From Paraburkholderia guartelaensis (GTDB lineage Bacteria > Pseudomonadota > Gammaproteobacteria > Burkholderiales > Burkholderiaceae): 64,000 nt of DNA. Below the pieces are notes generated by a model. It saw nothing but the letters and a program-made list of their open reading frames with translations, was not told the origin of the DNA and made no database searches. Position 1 is the stretch's first letter, and every line of letters begins with the position of its first letter. Positions 29,696-39,708 of the stretch are shown piece by piece. The stretch spans positions 186,001-250,000 of the forward strand of contig NZ_SMOD01000007.1 of the NCBI RefSeq assembly GCF_004353905.1, written 5' to 3'. A program made the position numbers and the translations under genes.

Positions 29696-30243
29696 GGTTG
29701 GACGACTCTTTGGGCCAGTCCCGCGCACGGCTTGCGGCCGCTGCGACGGATACTGACGGGGCGCGTGGGGCGCTATTCTGAAATCGTGTCCGCCTGTGGC
29801 AGGCTGCGGACGAAAGGGGTGGGGAGGCACATGGCGGCAACGCTCACGCCGATGGTTCCCCGGCGCTCGGATTTAGCGACACGATCGTGCGTGGCGGGCG
29901 TGCCGCTGCGCCGCCGGGCGGGTTACGCGCCGTGCGGGCATCAAATGGGCTGTCCGAGGTTGCCAGTGCATCATCCGATCCTTGTTTCGAAAAAGGATTT
30001 TACCGCATGATCCGCACCCGCGCTGACGCTGCGTGGGAACTTGGTGAACACACAAGATTCACTTGCGTTGACGGATGGTTCGCGGCGGATTGCGCGTGCT
30101 TTGACGATGATTTGCCTTCCGGCCGGTCGGTGAATGGCGCCGCCGCATCCGGCGCAAGCCGCCTGCCCGCGCCGCCAGCGCGGGAGCCGTTGGCGCTATC
30201 ATTTACGCTTCCCGCCCTACAACCGCGCCCGGCGCGCCCTCGC
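29696..30243. other. Non-coding gap between divergent genes
   Basis: This 548-bp region separates the large FAD oxidoreductase from ilvA. The ilvA frame stays open back to 29887, but the residues there are low-complexity and Arg-rich, unlike threonine dehydratases. I see no RNA gene and no convincing promoter; a weak AT-rich patch (TATCATTTACG) lies about 45 bp before ilvA. Confidence 0.5.
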
Positions 30244-31770
30244 ATGGCCTCCCACGACGATTACCTGAAGAAAATCCTCACCGCCCGCGTCTACGATGTC
30301 GCCCGCGAGACCGAACTCGAGCGCGCCCCGAACCTCTCGGCGCGCCTGCGCAACGCCGTGTTCCTCAAGCGCGAGGATAACCAGCCGGTGTTCTCCTTCA
30401 AGCTGCGCGGCGCGTACAACAAGATGGCGCACCTCTCGCCCGCGCAACTCGAGCGCGGCGTGATCACCGCCTCGGCGGGCAATCACGCGCAGGGCGTGGC
30501 GCTGTCGGCGGCAAAGCTCGGCGTGAAGGCCGTGATCTGCGTGCCGGTGACCACGCCGCAGGTGAAGGTCGATGCGGTGCGCGCCCACGGCGGCGCGACC
30601 GTCGAGGTCGTGCAGGCCGGCGAGTCTTATAGCGACGCCTACGCCCACGCCGTGCGCCTGCAGGAAGAGCGCGGCCTGACCTTCGTGCATCCGTTCGACG
30701 ATCCCTACGTGATCGCCGGCCAGGGCACCGTGGCGATGGAAGTGCTCAGCCAGCATCAGGCCCCGATTCACGCGATCTTCGTGCCGATTGGCGGCGGCGG
30801 ACTGGCTGCGGGCGTGGCGGCGTACGTGAAAGCCGTGCGCCCGGAGATTAAGGTGATCGGCGTGCAGACCGACGATTCCTGCGCGATGGCGCAGTCGATC
30901 AAGGCGGGCAAACGCGTGGAACTCACCGAAGTCGGCCTGTTCTCGGACGGCACGGCCGTCAAGCTGGTGGGCGAGGAAACCTTCCGCCTGTGCCACCAGT
31001 ATCTCGACGAAGTGCTCACCGTCGACACGGACGCGCTTTGCGCCGCGATCAAGGACGTCTTCCAGGACACGCGCAGCGTGCTCGAACCCGCAGGTGCACT
31101 GGCCGTGGCGGGTGCGAAGCAGTACGCGGAGCGCGAGGGCATCGAGGGGCAAACGCTGGTGGCGATCACCTCGGGCGCGAACATGAACTTCGACCGCATG
31201 CGCTTCGTGGCCGAGCGTGCCGAGGTGGGCGAGGCGCGCGAAGCGGTGTTCGCGGTGACGATCCCCGAGGAGCGCGGCAGCTTCAAGCGCTTCTGCGAGC
31301 TGGTCGGTACACGCAGCGTGACCGAGTTCAACTACCGCATCGACGACGCCGAGCGCGCCCACATCTTCGTGGGCGTGCAGATCCGCAACCGCGGCGAGTC
31401 GCAGCAGATCGCGAAGACCTTCGTCGATCACGGCTTTCCGACCGTCGATCTGACCGGCGACGAGCTGTCGAAGCAGCACATCCGCTACATGGTGGGCGGG
31501 CGCTCGCCGCTCGCGCACGACGAACGCCTGTTCCGCTTCGAGTTTCCGGAGCGGCCGGGCGCGCTCATGCGTTTCCTTTCGTCGATGGCGCCGAACTGGA
31601 ACATCAGCCTCTTCCACTACCGTAACCAGGGCGCCGACTACAGCTCGATTCTGGTGGGCATCCAGGTGCCCGCCGCCGAAGACGCCGAGTTCCGCCGCTT
31701 CCTCGCCACGCTTGGTTATCCGCACTGGGAAGAGACGAGCAATCCGGCGTATCGGTTGTTCCTCGCATAA
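30244..31770 (+). CDS. ilvA: Threonine ammonia-lyase, biosynthetic
   Basis: A 508-residue PLP enzyme that deaminates threonine to 2-oxobutanoate, the first step to isoleucine. The PLP lysine is in FSFKLRGAYNKM near residue 50, the phosphate-binding loop is GGGGLAAGV near 183, and two ACT-like regulatory domains fill residues about 325-508, the arrangement of feedback-controlled IlvA. I start at MASHDDYLKKIL, the family N terminus. A 5'-nucleotidase gene follows after 12 bp. Confidence 0.95.
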   Translation: MASHDDYLKKILTARVYDVARETELERAPNLSARLRNAVFLKREDNQPVFSFKLRGAYNKMAHLSPAQLERGVITASAGNHAQGVALSAAKLGVKAVICVPVTTPQVKVDAVRAHGGATVEVVQAGESYSDAYAHAVRLQEERGLTFVHPFDDPYVIAGQGTVAMEVLSQHQAPIHAIFVPIGGGGLAAGVAAYVKAVRPEIKVIGVQTDDSCAMAQSIKAGKRVELTEVGLFSDGTAVKLVGEETFRLCHQYLDEVLTVDTDALCAAIKDVFQDTRSVLEPAGALAVAGAKQYAEREGIEGQTLVAITSGANMNFDRMRFVAERAEVGEAREAVFAVTIPEERGSFKRFCELVGTRSVTEFNYRIDDAERAHIFVGVQIRNRGESQQIAKTFVDHGFPTVDLTGDELSKQHIRYMVGGRSPLAHDERLFRFEFPERPGALMRFLSSMAPNWNISLFHYRNQGADYSSILVGIQVPAAEDAEFRRFLATLGYPHWEETSNPAYRLFLA

Positions 31771-31782
31771 CGAGCGGCCATC

Positions 31783-32703
31783 GTGTCTGTTTCGCTTTCC
31801 GACAAGCTCGTCGTCGCCATTTCGTCGCGTGCGCTCTTCGATTTCGAGGAGGAAAACCACGTGTTCGAAGCCGGCGACCTGCAAGCCTACGAGGCGCTCC
31901 AGCGCGAGCGCCTGAACGTGCCCGCGCGGCCAGGCGTGGCGTTCGCGCTGATCCGCAAGCTGCTCGCGCTCAATGACGGCGCGCATCACGTTGAAGTGGT
32001 GATCCTCTCGCGCAGCGATCCCATCAGCGGTCTGCGCGCGTTCAGTTCGTGCCGCGAGCACGGGCTCGACATTCAACGCGGCGTGTTCACGCGCGGACGC
32101 GAGCCGTGGCATTACCTCAAGCCGCTCAACGCGTCGCTGTTTCTCTCCGCGAATCCGGCTGATGTGAAGAGCGCGCTCGACGCCGGATTCCCCGCTGCAC
32201 GCGTCTTTCCGGAATCGGCGACAATGGCGGAACGCAACGCGCACGAAATTCGCATTGCGTTCGACGGCGATGCGGTGCTGTTTTCCGACGAAGCCGAGCA
32301 GATTTTCCAGAGCAAGGGGCTGTCCGCCTTCGTGAGCCACGAGCGCGACAACCGCGAACTGCCGCTCGCGCAAGGCCCGCTTCAGCCGCTGCTTGCAGCG
32401 CTCAACCGCCTGCAGAAGCTCGCCGACGCGAACGCGCAAATGCGCATCCGCACCGCCCTCGTCACCGCGCGCTCGGCGCCCGCGCACGAGCGCGCAATCC
32501 GTACGTTGATGGCCTGGAACATCGAAATCGACGAAGCGATGTTCCTTGGCGGACTCGACAAAGGCCCGTTCCTGCGCGAGTTCGAACCCGATTTTTTCTT
32601 CGACGACCAGATCCGCACCTGCGAATCCGCGCGCTCGGTCACGGCCACCGGGCACGTGGCAAGCGGCGTGACCAATCTCGCAACCGAAGCCAACGCATCA
32701 TGA
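31783..32703 (+). CDS. 5'-nucleotidase (cytosolic NT5C1-like family)
   Basis: A 306-residue protein of the 5'-nucleotidase family best known from eukaryotic cytosolic nucleotidase I, predicted to dephosphorylate nucleoside monophosphates. [21 protein letters not shown] at the N terminus carries the altered first HAD motif, [16 protein letters not shown] follows near 72, and [23 protein letters not shown] near 250 is a family signature. The start is GTG with a GAGCGG site. Its TGA overlaps the ATG of queF by four bases (ATGA), so the pair is probably translationally coupled. Confidence 0.82.
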   Translation: MSVSLSDKLVVAISSRALFDFEEENHVFEAGDLQAYEALQRERLNVPARPGVAFALIRKLLALNDGAHHVEVVILSRSDPISGLRAFSSCREHGLDIQRGVFTRGREPWHYLKPLNASLFLSANPADVKSALDAGFPAARVFPESATMAERNAHEIRIAFDGDAVLFSDEAEQIFQSKGLSAFVSHERDNRELPLAQGPLQPLLAALNRLQKLADANAQMRIRTALVTARSAPAHERAIRTLMAWNIEIDEAMFLGGLDKGPFLREFEPDFFFDDQIRTCESARSVTATGHVASGVTNLATEANAS

Positions 32704-33524
32704 CTCCCGACCAATCTCCGCTCGGCAAGGCCTCCACCTATACCGAGCAATACGACGCTTCGCTCCTGTTTCCGATCCCGCGCGCGGGTGCGCGCGAGCA
32801 GATCGGCATAGGCGCGCAATTGCCCTTCTTCGGCAGCGATATCTGGAACGCCTACGAGCTTTCGTGGCTCAACGCGCGCGGCAAGCCGCAGATCGCGATC
32901 GCCACGTTCTTCATTCCCGCCGACTCGCCGAACATCATCGAATCGAAGTCGTTCAAGCTCTATCTGGGCTCGTTCGCGCAAACGCCGTTCGAATCCGCCG
33001 AGGTGGTGCGCGACACGATCAAGCGCGATGTGACGGCGGCTTGCGGCGCGTCGGTATCGGTGCGGTTCGAGCAGCCGGGTGCGTTCGGCAAGATCCCGTT
33101 CGAGGAATTCGATGGGCTCTCGCTCGACCGCCTCGATCTCGACACGGAGATCTATCACCCGGAGCCGACGCTGCTTAAGGCGGCCTTCGACGAAGCCCCG
33201 GTAGAGGAAACGCTGATCTCGAACCTGCTCAAGTCGAATTGCCCGGTGACGGGCCAACCCGACTGGGGCAGCGTGCAGATCCACTACGTCGGGCCGCAGA
33301 TCGATCAGGCGGGCCTGTTGCGCTACATCATCTCTTATCGCAATCACACGGGCTTTCACGAGCAGTGCGCCGAGCGCATCTTCATGGACATCCTGCGCGA
33401 GTGCAAACCGGACCGGCTCGCCGTCTATGCGCGCTACACGCGGCGCGGCGGCCTCGACATCAATCCGTTTCGCACCAACTTCAACATGCCGATGCCGGAT
33501 AACGCGCGGCTCGCGCGCCAGTAA
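32700..33524 (+). CDS. queF: NADPH-dependent 7-cyano-7-deazaguanine reductase QueF
   Basis: A 274-residue long-form (two-domain) QueF that reduces preQ0 to preQ1 in queuosine synthesis. The active-site cysteine lies in [17 protein letters not shown] near residue 181, and the NADPH motif [12 protein letters not shown] near 81 is intact. Full length. It ends before a shared terminator and converges on mtgA. Confidence 0.96.
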   Translation: MTPDQSPLGKASTYTEQYDASLLFPIPRAGAREQIGIGAQLPFFGSDIWNAYELSWLNARGKPQIAIATFFIPADSPNIIESKSFKLYLGSFAQTPFESAEVVRDTIKRDVTAACGASVSVRFEQPGAFGKIPFEEFDGLSLDRLDLDTEIYHPEPTLLKAAFDEAPVEETLISNLLKSNCPVTGQPDWGSVQIHYVGPQIDQAGLLRYIISYRNHTGFHEQCAERIFMDILRECKPDRLAVYARYTRRGGLDINPFRTNFNMPMPDNARLARQ

Positions 33525-33550
33525 GCGGAAGAAACGCAGTCAATCAAAAG

Positions 33551-33580
33551 AAAACGCGCCGCAAAGACGGCGCGCTTTTC
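33551..33580. terminator. Bidirectional terminator between queF and mtgA
   Basis: GCGCCG/CGGCGC stem with loop CAAAGA, A4 on the left and T4 on the right. It sits 27 bp after queF and 26 bp after the mtgA stop on the other strand. Confidence 0.8.
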
Positions 33581-33605
33581 ATTGGCGTGACGATTCGACG
33601 CCGCA

Positions 33606-34379
33606 TCAATGCGGCAGCTCAGCCGCCCCCATGCGCCGCGCAATCACAGCGGTGCGCTGCGCGAGATACGCCGAGTTGCGATGCTCGTCGAAGTACTTGG
33701 GACGCGGCAGCATCACCGCGAGCCGCGCCGACTGCCACGGCGTGAGCTTCGCGGCGCTCGTGCGGTAGTAGTAACGCGCGGCGGCTTGCGCGCCGTACAC
33801 GCCGTTGCCCCACTCCACCGAATTCAGATAGATCTCGAAGATGCGCTCCTTGTCGAGCAGCGTCTGCAGCATCCACGTGATGATGAACTCCTGGCCCTTG
33901 CGGATGTAGCTCTGCTCGCGCGAGAGGAACAGGTTGCGCGCAAGCTGCTGCGTGATGGTCGAGCCGCCGCGCACGATATGGCCGCGCTGCTTGTTCTTTT
34001 CCCACGCCTGGAGAATGGCGTCGGTTTCGTAGCCGTTGTTGTTGACGAAGTTCGCGTCCTCGGATGCGATGATCGCGCGCTTCAGGTTGCGCGAAATCTG
34101 GTCGTACGGGACCCATTCGTGCTGGATAGAGAGACCGGGGCGGTCGGTCGAAAGCCGTGCGGCATCGCTGCGCATGAACGCAGTGGTTTGCGGATTGACG
34201 AAGTTCCAGAGCGCGATTTGCGCGAAGTAAAAGAGCTGCAGGGCGATCCACGCAATCGCGAACACCGAGACCACCCAGGTCAGCCACCGCAGCATGCCAG
34301 GACGTTTTCGCGACTGCGCGCGCCGCCCGCTGCCGCTCGCGACCGCCGCGGCTTGCGCACCGATGGCTTGCCTGCGCAT
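33606..34379 (-). CDS. mtgA: Monofunctional peptidoglycan transglycosylase MtgA
   Basis: A 257-residue glycosyltransferase family 51 enzyme that polymerises lipid II into glycan strands in the periplasm. One N-terminal transmembrane helix ([20 protein letters not shown], residues 32-51) is followed by the catalytic motif [20 protein letters not shown] near 105 and [16 protein letters not shown] near 140. It has no transpeptidase domain. It is the last gene of the mpl-led minus-strand cluster, 36 bp after aroE. Confidence 0.95.
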   Translation of the reverse strand: MRRQAIGAQAAAVASGSGRRAQSRKRPGMLRWLTWVVSVFAIAWIALQLFYFAQIALWNFVNPQTTAFMRSDAARLSTDRPGLSIQHEWVPYDQISRNLKRAIIASEDANFVNNNGYETDAILQAWEKNKQRGHIVRGGSTITQQLARNLFLSREQSYIRKGQEFIITWMLQTLLDKERIFEIYLNSVEWGNGVYGAQAAARYYYRTSAAKLTPWQSARLAVMLPRPKYFDEHRNSAYLAQRTAVIARRMGAAELPH

Positions 34380-34415
34380 GGCGTCGTCTCCGTTTTGTGC
34401 GAGAGGCGCCGGGCG

Positions 34416-35291
34416 TTACGCGGCCTGCGCGGCGAGCTGCGCGCGCAACGCCGCCAGCACCGGCGCGCCCTCGGGCCGCACGCCGCGCCACACGAAGAAC
34501 GACTCGGCGGCCTGCTCGACCAGCATGCCAAGGCCGTCGGCCGCGCGCGCGCCGAGTGCCTGCGCGTGGCGCATGAACACGGTCGGCTGCGCACCGTACA
34601 TCATGTCGTAGGCGAGCGTGCCGGTGCCGAACGCGCGCTCGTCGCATTCGGGCAAGGCCGCGTCAAGGCTGCCCGCCGTCGCGTTCACGATTACGTCGTA
34701 GGATTTAGGATCGAATGCCCCAGGACCGCCACCGTTGAGGAGGCAGCCGAACTCGCCAGCCGCGCCTGCGAACTGCTCGATGAGCGCGTGCGCCTTGGGC
34801 GCCGTGCGGTTCACGATGGTGATCTCGCGCGGCCGGCGCTCGAGCATCGGCAGCACGACGCCGCGCGCCGCGCCGCCCGCACCGAGCAGCAGCACACGCG
34901 CGCCTTCGAGCGAAACGCCGAGGTTCACCTCGATGTCGCGCACGAGGCCGAAGCCGTCGGTGTTGTCGCCGAAGATGCCGTCTGCGTCGAAGCGCAGCGT
35001 GTTCACCGCGCCCGCCGCCGCCGCTCGAGGCGAGAGCTTGTGCGCAAGCGCGTGCGCTTCCAGCTTGAACGGCACGGTCACGTTCAGGCCGAGGCCGCCC
35101 GCCGCGTGAAAGGCCTGCACGTGCTCGACGAAACCGTCGAGCGGCGCGAGCAGGCGGTCGTATTCGACGCGCTCGCCCGTTTGCAGCGCGAACTGCGCGT
35201 GGATGTACGGCGACTTGCTGTGCGCCACCGGATTGCCGACTACGGCATAGCGGTCGGCATGCACACCAGGCTTCGACTCGCTGACGCTCAT
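34416..35291 (-). CDS. aroE: Shikimate dehydrogenase
   Basis: A 291-residue NADPH-dependent dehydrogenase of the shikimate pathway. Substrate residues are in YAVVGNPVAHSKSPYIHAQF near residue 15, the catalytic Lys is in LNVTVPFKLEAH near 75, and the cofactor loop is LLGAGGAARGVVLPML near 140. Full length. Its ATG overlaps the stop of the RNB nuclease gene by four bases. Confidence 0.96.
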   Translation of the reverse strand: MSVSESKPGVHADRYAVVGNPVAHSKSPYIHAQFALQTGERVEYDRLLAPLDGFVEHVQAFHAAGGLGLNVTVPFKLEAHALAHKLSPRAAAAGAVNTLRFDADGIFGDNTDGFGLVRDIEVNLGVSLEGARVLLLGAGGAARGVVLPMLERRPREITIVNRTAPKAHALIEQFAGAAGEFGCLLNGGGPGAFDPKSYDVIVNATAGSLDAALPECDERAFGTGTLAYDMMYGAQPTVFMRHAQALGARAADGLGMLVEQAAESFFVWRGVRPEGAPVLAALRAQLAAQAA

Positions 35292-37414
35292 TCGCGCGGC
35301 TCCGTAGCGTGCTGCTCGCTCGATTGTTCTTCCGCTGCGGGCGCATCGCTTGCCGCCTCGCCTTCGGCGTCGTCTGCTTCCGCGACAGCTTCCGCTTCGC
35401 TTTGCGCGGACTCGTCGGCGGCTTCGATCAGCTCTTCGTCTTCGCCCGCATCCTCTTCGGCCTGCTCGCCGCTCGTCACGACAGGCGCGTCGAGCACGCG
35501 CAGCATGCGCACCGAAGCCTCGATGGTCAGCTCGTCGATCGACAGCACTTCCATCATCAGACGCGTGCCGCGCGCGTGCACGCCGAGTGCGGGCACGTGC
35601 ATGAGCAGCGGCACTTCTTCGAAGCGCACCAGGTCGTCCTTCACCACGCTCGCCGGAAATTCGCGGCGCGGCTCGCGACCGGCCTCACCGCGCATTTCCT
35701 GCTGCAGCCAGCGCAGGCACCAGAAGTACTCCATGCGCCGCTGATGGTCGGCGTAAGCGGTGTAAGTCTCGTCGAAGCCCTGCACGACGGCGAAGAGATC
35801 GGCGTCCTTCGGTTTGAACGGTGCGACGAGCTTGGCGGCCACACCGTGCTCCACGCAAGCGAGCAGCTGCCACTGGTTCACGAGGTCCACATAGCGGCGC
35901 AGCGGCGACGTGCTCCACGCATACTGCGCGACGCCAAGGCCTTCGTGAGGCGCGGCGTTGGTTTGCATACGCGTGCGCTTGGGACCGGTCGGCGCGCCGA
36001 ACGCGCGCTGCGAGCGATAGATGCCCGGCACGCCATGATCGTGCAGGAAGGCGCCCCACGTGGAGTTCGCGAGAATGGCCAGCTCCGCGACGATCATATC
36101 GAGCGGCGAGCCGCGGCGGCGCGGCGAGATGGTCACATGCTCGCCTTCAACGTAGAAGTTGAAGTCGGTGTTGCGCTGGACTTCGCGGCGCAGGCCGTAA
36201 CCCGCGCGCGCCTGCTGGCGCTTCTCGAACAGCGCCTGCGCGAACGGCCACAGCACGGCGATGTCGTCCTTGTGCGGATACTCGCCCGTGCCCGCAGCGA
36301 GCGTCTCTTCGGTGACGACTTCGTCGAGCGTGTTGTGACGCAGATTGTTCTTCACGAACACCCGCTCGGCGCGCGTTTCGGTCGCGACGATTTCCTGCGT
36401 CTCGCGGTTCACGATGCAGTAGAGCGAAAGCGCCGGACGCAGACCGCCTTCCTTGAGCGTGAACGCGTCGACGAAATCGTCGGGCAGCATCGTGATCTTG
36501 TCGCCGGGCATGTAGACCGTCGAAAGACGCGTGCGCGCGATCGTGTCCGCCGTGTCGCCGCGCTGGATGCCCAGCGCGGGCGCCGCGATGTGAATACCGA
36601 TGCGCACGCGGCCGTCGGCCAGATGCTCGATCGAGAATGCGTCGTCGATTTCGGTCGTGGTGACGTCGTCGATCGAAAACGCCTGCACGTGCTCGGCGGC
36701 GTCGGGCAGATCCTCGGGCAGCGTGCCCACCTCGACGGGCGGGAAGCCGGTGCCGTGCGGGAAGAAGTCCGCGAGGAAGCGTGCCTCGTGCAGCGCGCGC
36801 GGCGAAGCAATGCCGCCGTTTTCGAGCATGAGGCGCGGCATCGAAATGCCGCGTGCGGCGGCTGCCGCTTCGAGCGCCTTGTATTCGATCGAGTTCTTGT
36901 CCGGCTTCGTGAGGAGTCCGAGCGCCTTGCCTTTGAACGCCTCGGGCAGTCCACCCGCCTTCAGCTCGTCTTCGTAGCCGGCCTGCACCAGCGCCTGCTG
37001 ACGCTTGCGCTCGAGCGAGGCCAGCGCCATCTTGAGCTGCTCTTCAGGCGCGCGCTGATATTGGCCGCGTCCCTTGCGGCGGAAGTACACGGGCGAGCCA
37101 TGCAGGCGCAGCACGAGCGCGGCGCGCTCGACCGGGCCGTAGGTTTCGCCGAAGTACTCGCTCGCAAGCGCCGTGTACGCAAATTCGTCGGCCGGCGCGC
37201 ATTCCCACAGGAAGTCCAGATCGATCTCCTGGGCGGCGGCGTCCGCCTGCTCCAGCAGTTCGCTCGCAGCCGGCTTCTCGAACTCGATCAGAACATCTTT
37301 CGCGCGCACCTTGGCGCGCCGCCCGCCCGGCAGCTCGACCTGAAATGCATCGCCCTGGCGCGACAGCACACTGCCGGCCTTGAAACTGCCCGATTCCTCA
37401 AAGAAAACGTTCAC
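35288..37414 (-). CDS. RNB-domain (RNase II-type) exoribonuclease
   Basis: A 708-residue 3'-5' exoribonuclease of the RNase II family. The RNB catalytic segment is FSIDDVTTTEIDDAFSIE near residues 244-261; three of the four Asp ligands match E. coli RNase II, and the position of Asp207 is Glu here. SPLRRYVDLVNQWQLL near 520 is typical. A C-terminal S1-like region is followed by an acidic low-complexity tail of about 55 residues. It follows the YqiA-type gene by 80 bp and overlaps aroE by four bases. Confidence 0.88.
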   Translation of the reverse strand: MNVFFEESGSFKAGSVLSRQGDAFQVELPGGRRAKVRAKDVLIEFEKPAASELLEQADAAAQEIDLDFLWECAPADEFAYTALASEYFGETYGPVERAALVLRLHGSPVYFRRKGRGQYQRAPEEQLKMALASLERKRQQALVQAGYEDELKAGGLPEAFKGKALGLLTKPDKNSIEYKALEAAAAARGISMPRLMLENGGIASPRALHEARFLADFFPHGTGFPPVEVGTLPEDLPDAAEHVQAFSIDDVTTTEIDDAFSIEHLADGRVRIGIHIAAPALGIQRGDTADTIARTRLSTVYMPGDKITMLPDDFVDAFTLKEGGLRPALSLYCIVNRETQEIVATETRAERVFVKNNLRHNTLDEVVTEETLAAGTGEYPHKDDIAVLWPFAQALFEKRQQARAGYGLRREVQRNTDFNFYVEGEHVTISPRRRGSPLDMIVAELAILANSTWGAFLHDHGVPGIYRSQRAFGAPTGPKRTRMQTNAAPHEGLGVAQYAWSTSPLRRYVDLVNQWQLLACVEHGVAAKLVAPFKPKDADLFAVVQGFDETYTAYADHQRRMEYFWCLRWLQQEMRGEAGREPRREFPASVVKDDLVRFEEVPLLMHVPALGVHARGTRLMMEVLSIDELTIEASVRMLRVLDAPVVTSGEQAEEDAGEDEELIEAADESAQSEAEAVAEADDAEGEAASDAPAAEEQSSEQHATEPRE

Positions 37415-37494
37415 TCAATACTCTCGTTCAGACTTGCTTCGACCGCCGGCGCGGCGCGCGGGCGGTGCTGTATACATATAGGCGTTCGCACGCA

Positions 37495-38070
37495 TCAAGC
37501 GGCATCGCAGAAACGGATCACTTCGTCGACGTAATCTGCGAACTCGCTGATGCCATGATCGCTGCCTTCGATCAGGTGTGTGGGCACACCCGGATAGTGC
37601 GCGAGCATCTCGCGGTAATCGAGCACTTCGTCGCCGGTCGCGGCGATCAGATAGTAGCGCGCGGGTTGCGTCACCGTCGTAACGGCCAGCGCGCGCAACT
37701 CTTCCAGATGACTCGGTTCGACGACGATGCTGCCGCCGCCATGCCAGAGCGGCTGCTCGCCGAGATACTTCGACAGATCGCGGTCAGGCACCACGGCGGG
37801 GTTCAGCAGCGCGGCGCGCCAGCCGTGCTTTTCCGCGAGATGCGTGGCGAAGTAGCCGCCAAGCGAACTGCCGATGAGCGTGACGCGCTCGCCCGGCTTC
37901 AATTGCGCGCCGATCTCCTGCTCGGCGAGCGCAATCGCCTCCTGCGGCGAAACCGGCAGCGTCGGGCACAGCCATTCGCCGCTGCGTCCCAGCTCGGCCA
38001 TGCGCGCCGCCAAGAGGCGCGCCTTGAACGACTGGGGCGACGAGCGAAAGCCGTGCAGATAGACGATCAC
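37495..38070 (-). CDS. YqiA/YcfP-type alpha/beta hydrolase
   Basis: A 191-residue small esterase of the UPF0227/YqiA group. It opens MIVYLHGFRSSPQSFKA, and has the nucleophile elbow GSSLGG near residue 68, the acid in TGDEVLDYREM near 145 and the His in GSDHGIS near 170. The substrate is unknown; an E. coli relative hydrolyses short acyl esters. Its start overlaps the mpl stop by four bases, so it is translated from the mpl message. Confidence 0.85.
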   Translation of the reverse strand: MIVYLHGFRSSPQSFKARLLAARMAELGRSGEWLCPTLPVSPQEAIALAEQEIGAQLKPGERVTLIGSSLGGYFATHLAEKHGWRAALLNPAVVPDRDLSKYLGEQPLWHGGGSIVVEPSHLEELRALAVTTVTQPARYYLIAATGDEVLDYREMLAHYPGVPTHLIEGSDHGISEFADYVDEVIRFCDAA

Positions 38071-39458
38071 GCCGCGCTCCGTGCCGATAGCGCATCGAGC
38101 AGCTTTTGATGCACGCCGCCGAAGCCGCCGTTGCTCATCACGAGCACCTGGTCGCCGGGGCGTGCGGCTGCGACGACCGCCTTCACGAGCGCTTCAAGAT
38201 CGTGGAATGCGCGGGCCTTCTCGCCGAGCGGCGCGAGTGCACCGGCGAGATCCCAGCCGAGCGCGTCCTTGCCGCTCGGTGCGCCGTAGCCGAACACGAG
38301 GTCGGCGTCGGCGAGACTGGCGGGCAACTGCGCCTTCATCACGCCGAGCTTCATCGTGTTCGAGCGCGGCTCGAGCACGGCGAGGATGCGCGTGTTTTCG
38401 TGGCCCACGCGCGTGCGCAGGCCGGCGATCGTCGTTTCGATGGCCGTGGGATGGTGCGCGAAGTCGTCGTAGACGGTCACGCCGTCAACGCTGCCGCGCA
38501 CTTCCATGCGGCGCTTCACGTTGCGGAACGTGGCGAGCGAGGCCGCGGCCTGCGCGGGCGGCACGCCCACGCTGCGCGCGGCGGCAATCGCCGCGAGCGC
38601 GTTCAGGCGGTTGTGCTCACCCTGGATCTGCCAGTCCACCACGCCTGCACGTTCGCTGTTGTGATAGACGGCGAAGCGCTCGTCCACGGCCACGCCGTCT
38701 TCGGCGGGCAGCGCCTGCCAGCCGCCATCCACGCCGAAGCGTTCCACGTCGCTCCAAACGCCGCGCGTGAGCACGCGTTCGAGCGCGTCCGAGCGGCCGT
38801 TCGTGACGATGCGGCCAACGCCCGGAATCGTGCGCACGAGGTGATGGAACTGCGTTTCGATCGCCGCGAGATCGGGGAAGATGTCGGCGTGATCGAATTC
38901 GAGGTTGTTGAGCAGCGCCGTGCGCGGACGGTAATGAACGAACTTCGAGCGCTTGTCGAAGAACGCCGTGTCGTATTCGTCGGCTTCGATCACGAAGAAG
39001 CTCGAATCGGTCAGGCGCGCCGACACGCCGAAATTCAGCGGCACGCCACCGATCAGGAAGCCGGGATTCAGGCCCGCGTCTTCGAGCAGCCATGTGAGCA
39101 TCGAGCTCGTGGTGGTCTTGCCGTGCGTGCCCGCCACCGCGAGCACCCACTTGTCGCGCAGCACGTGGTCGCCGAGCCACTGCGGACCCGACGTGTACGG
39201 CAAGCCGCGATTGAGGATCTCCTCCATCAGCGGGTTGCCGCGCGTGACTACGTTGCCGATCACGTAGAGATCGGGATTGAGTTCGGTCTGGCTCGCGTCG
39301 TAACCCTCGATGAGGCGGATGCCCTGCGCTTCGAGCTGGGTGCTCATCGGCGGGTACACGCCGGCGTCGCAGCCGGTCACCGTGTGGCCCGCGCTGCGCG
39401 CGAGCACCGCGAGTCCGCCCATGAACGTGCCGCAGATGCCGAGGATATGGATGTGCAT
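38067..39458 (-). CDS. mpl: Murein tripeptide ligase Mpl
   Basis: A 463-residue Mur-ligase family enzyme that attaches recycled L-Ala-gamma-D-Glu-meso-Dap tripeptide to UDP-MurNAc. MHIHILGICGTFMGGLAVLARSAGH marks the N terminus, the ATP loop is VAGTHGKTTTSSMLTWLLE near residue 110, and DDFAHHPTAI near 336 is the Mur motif. It leads the minus-strand cluster mpl-YqiA-RNB-aroE-mtgA and is functionally close to mtgA and to ampD further along the window. Confidence 0.95.
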   Translation of the reverse strand: MHIHILGICGTFMGGLAVLARSAGHTVTGCDAGVYPPMSTQLEAQGIRLIEGYDASQTELNPDLYVIGNVVTRGNPLMEEILNRGLPYTSGPQWLGDHVLRDKWVLAVAGTHGKTTTSSMLTWLLEDAGLNPGFLIGGVPLNFGVSARLTDSSFFVIEADEYDTAFFDKRSKFVHYRPRTALLNNLEFDHADIFPDLAAIETQFHHLVRTIPGVGRIVTNGRSDALERVLTRGVWSDVERFGVDGGWQALPAEDGVAVDERFAVYHNSERAGVVDWQIQGEHNRLNALAAIAAARSVGVPPAQAAASLATFRNVKRRMEVRGSVDGVTVYDDFAHHPTAIETTIAGLRTRVGHENTRILAVLEPRSNTMKLGVMKAQLPASLADADLVFGYGAPSGKDALGWDLAGALAPLGEKARAFHDLEALVKAVVAAARPGDQVLVMSNGGFGGVHQKLLDALSARSAA

Positions 39459-39708
39459 AAGCCTGTCGCGCCGCGCGGGCGTCGTGAACGCGTTGATCGG
39501 ATTGATCAGGTTGAAAAGGACGGAGAAGCTGGAACGACGGCAGTCCTGCGCCGCCGCAGCAAAGAACGGGTATTGTACCCGAGGCCCCGAGCCCTATTGG
39601 CTCCACCACGGCCTCCCCGGCGATGGAAAATCCCTGGGCGCCCCGGCGGCGGGTGCGGCGCAGTGGCCGCCTGCGGGAGCCCAGGGCGATCTCTAGTATG
39701 ATTGAAGG

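Noticed and set aside
25724-30010. A 1428-codon open frame on the plus strand opposite the large FAD oxidoreductase
   Set aside because: It is a shadow created by high GC at third positions. Its product is Arg/His/Val-rich with no motif, while the minus strand encodes intact flavin and iron-sulfur motifs.
29887-30243. N-terminal extension of ilvA by 119 codons
   Set aside because: The extension is low-complexity, unlike IlvA proteins, and the family N terminus begins at the ATG at 30244.
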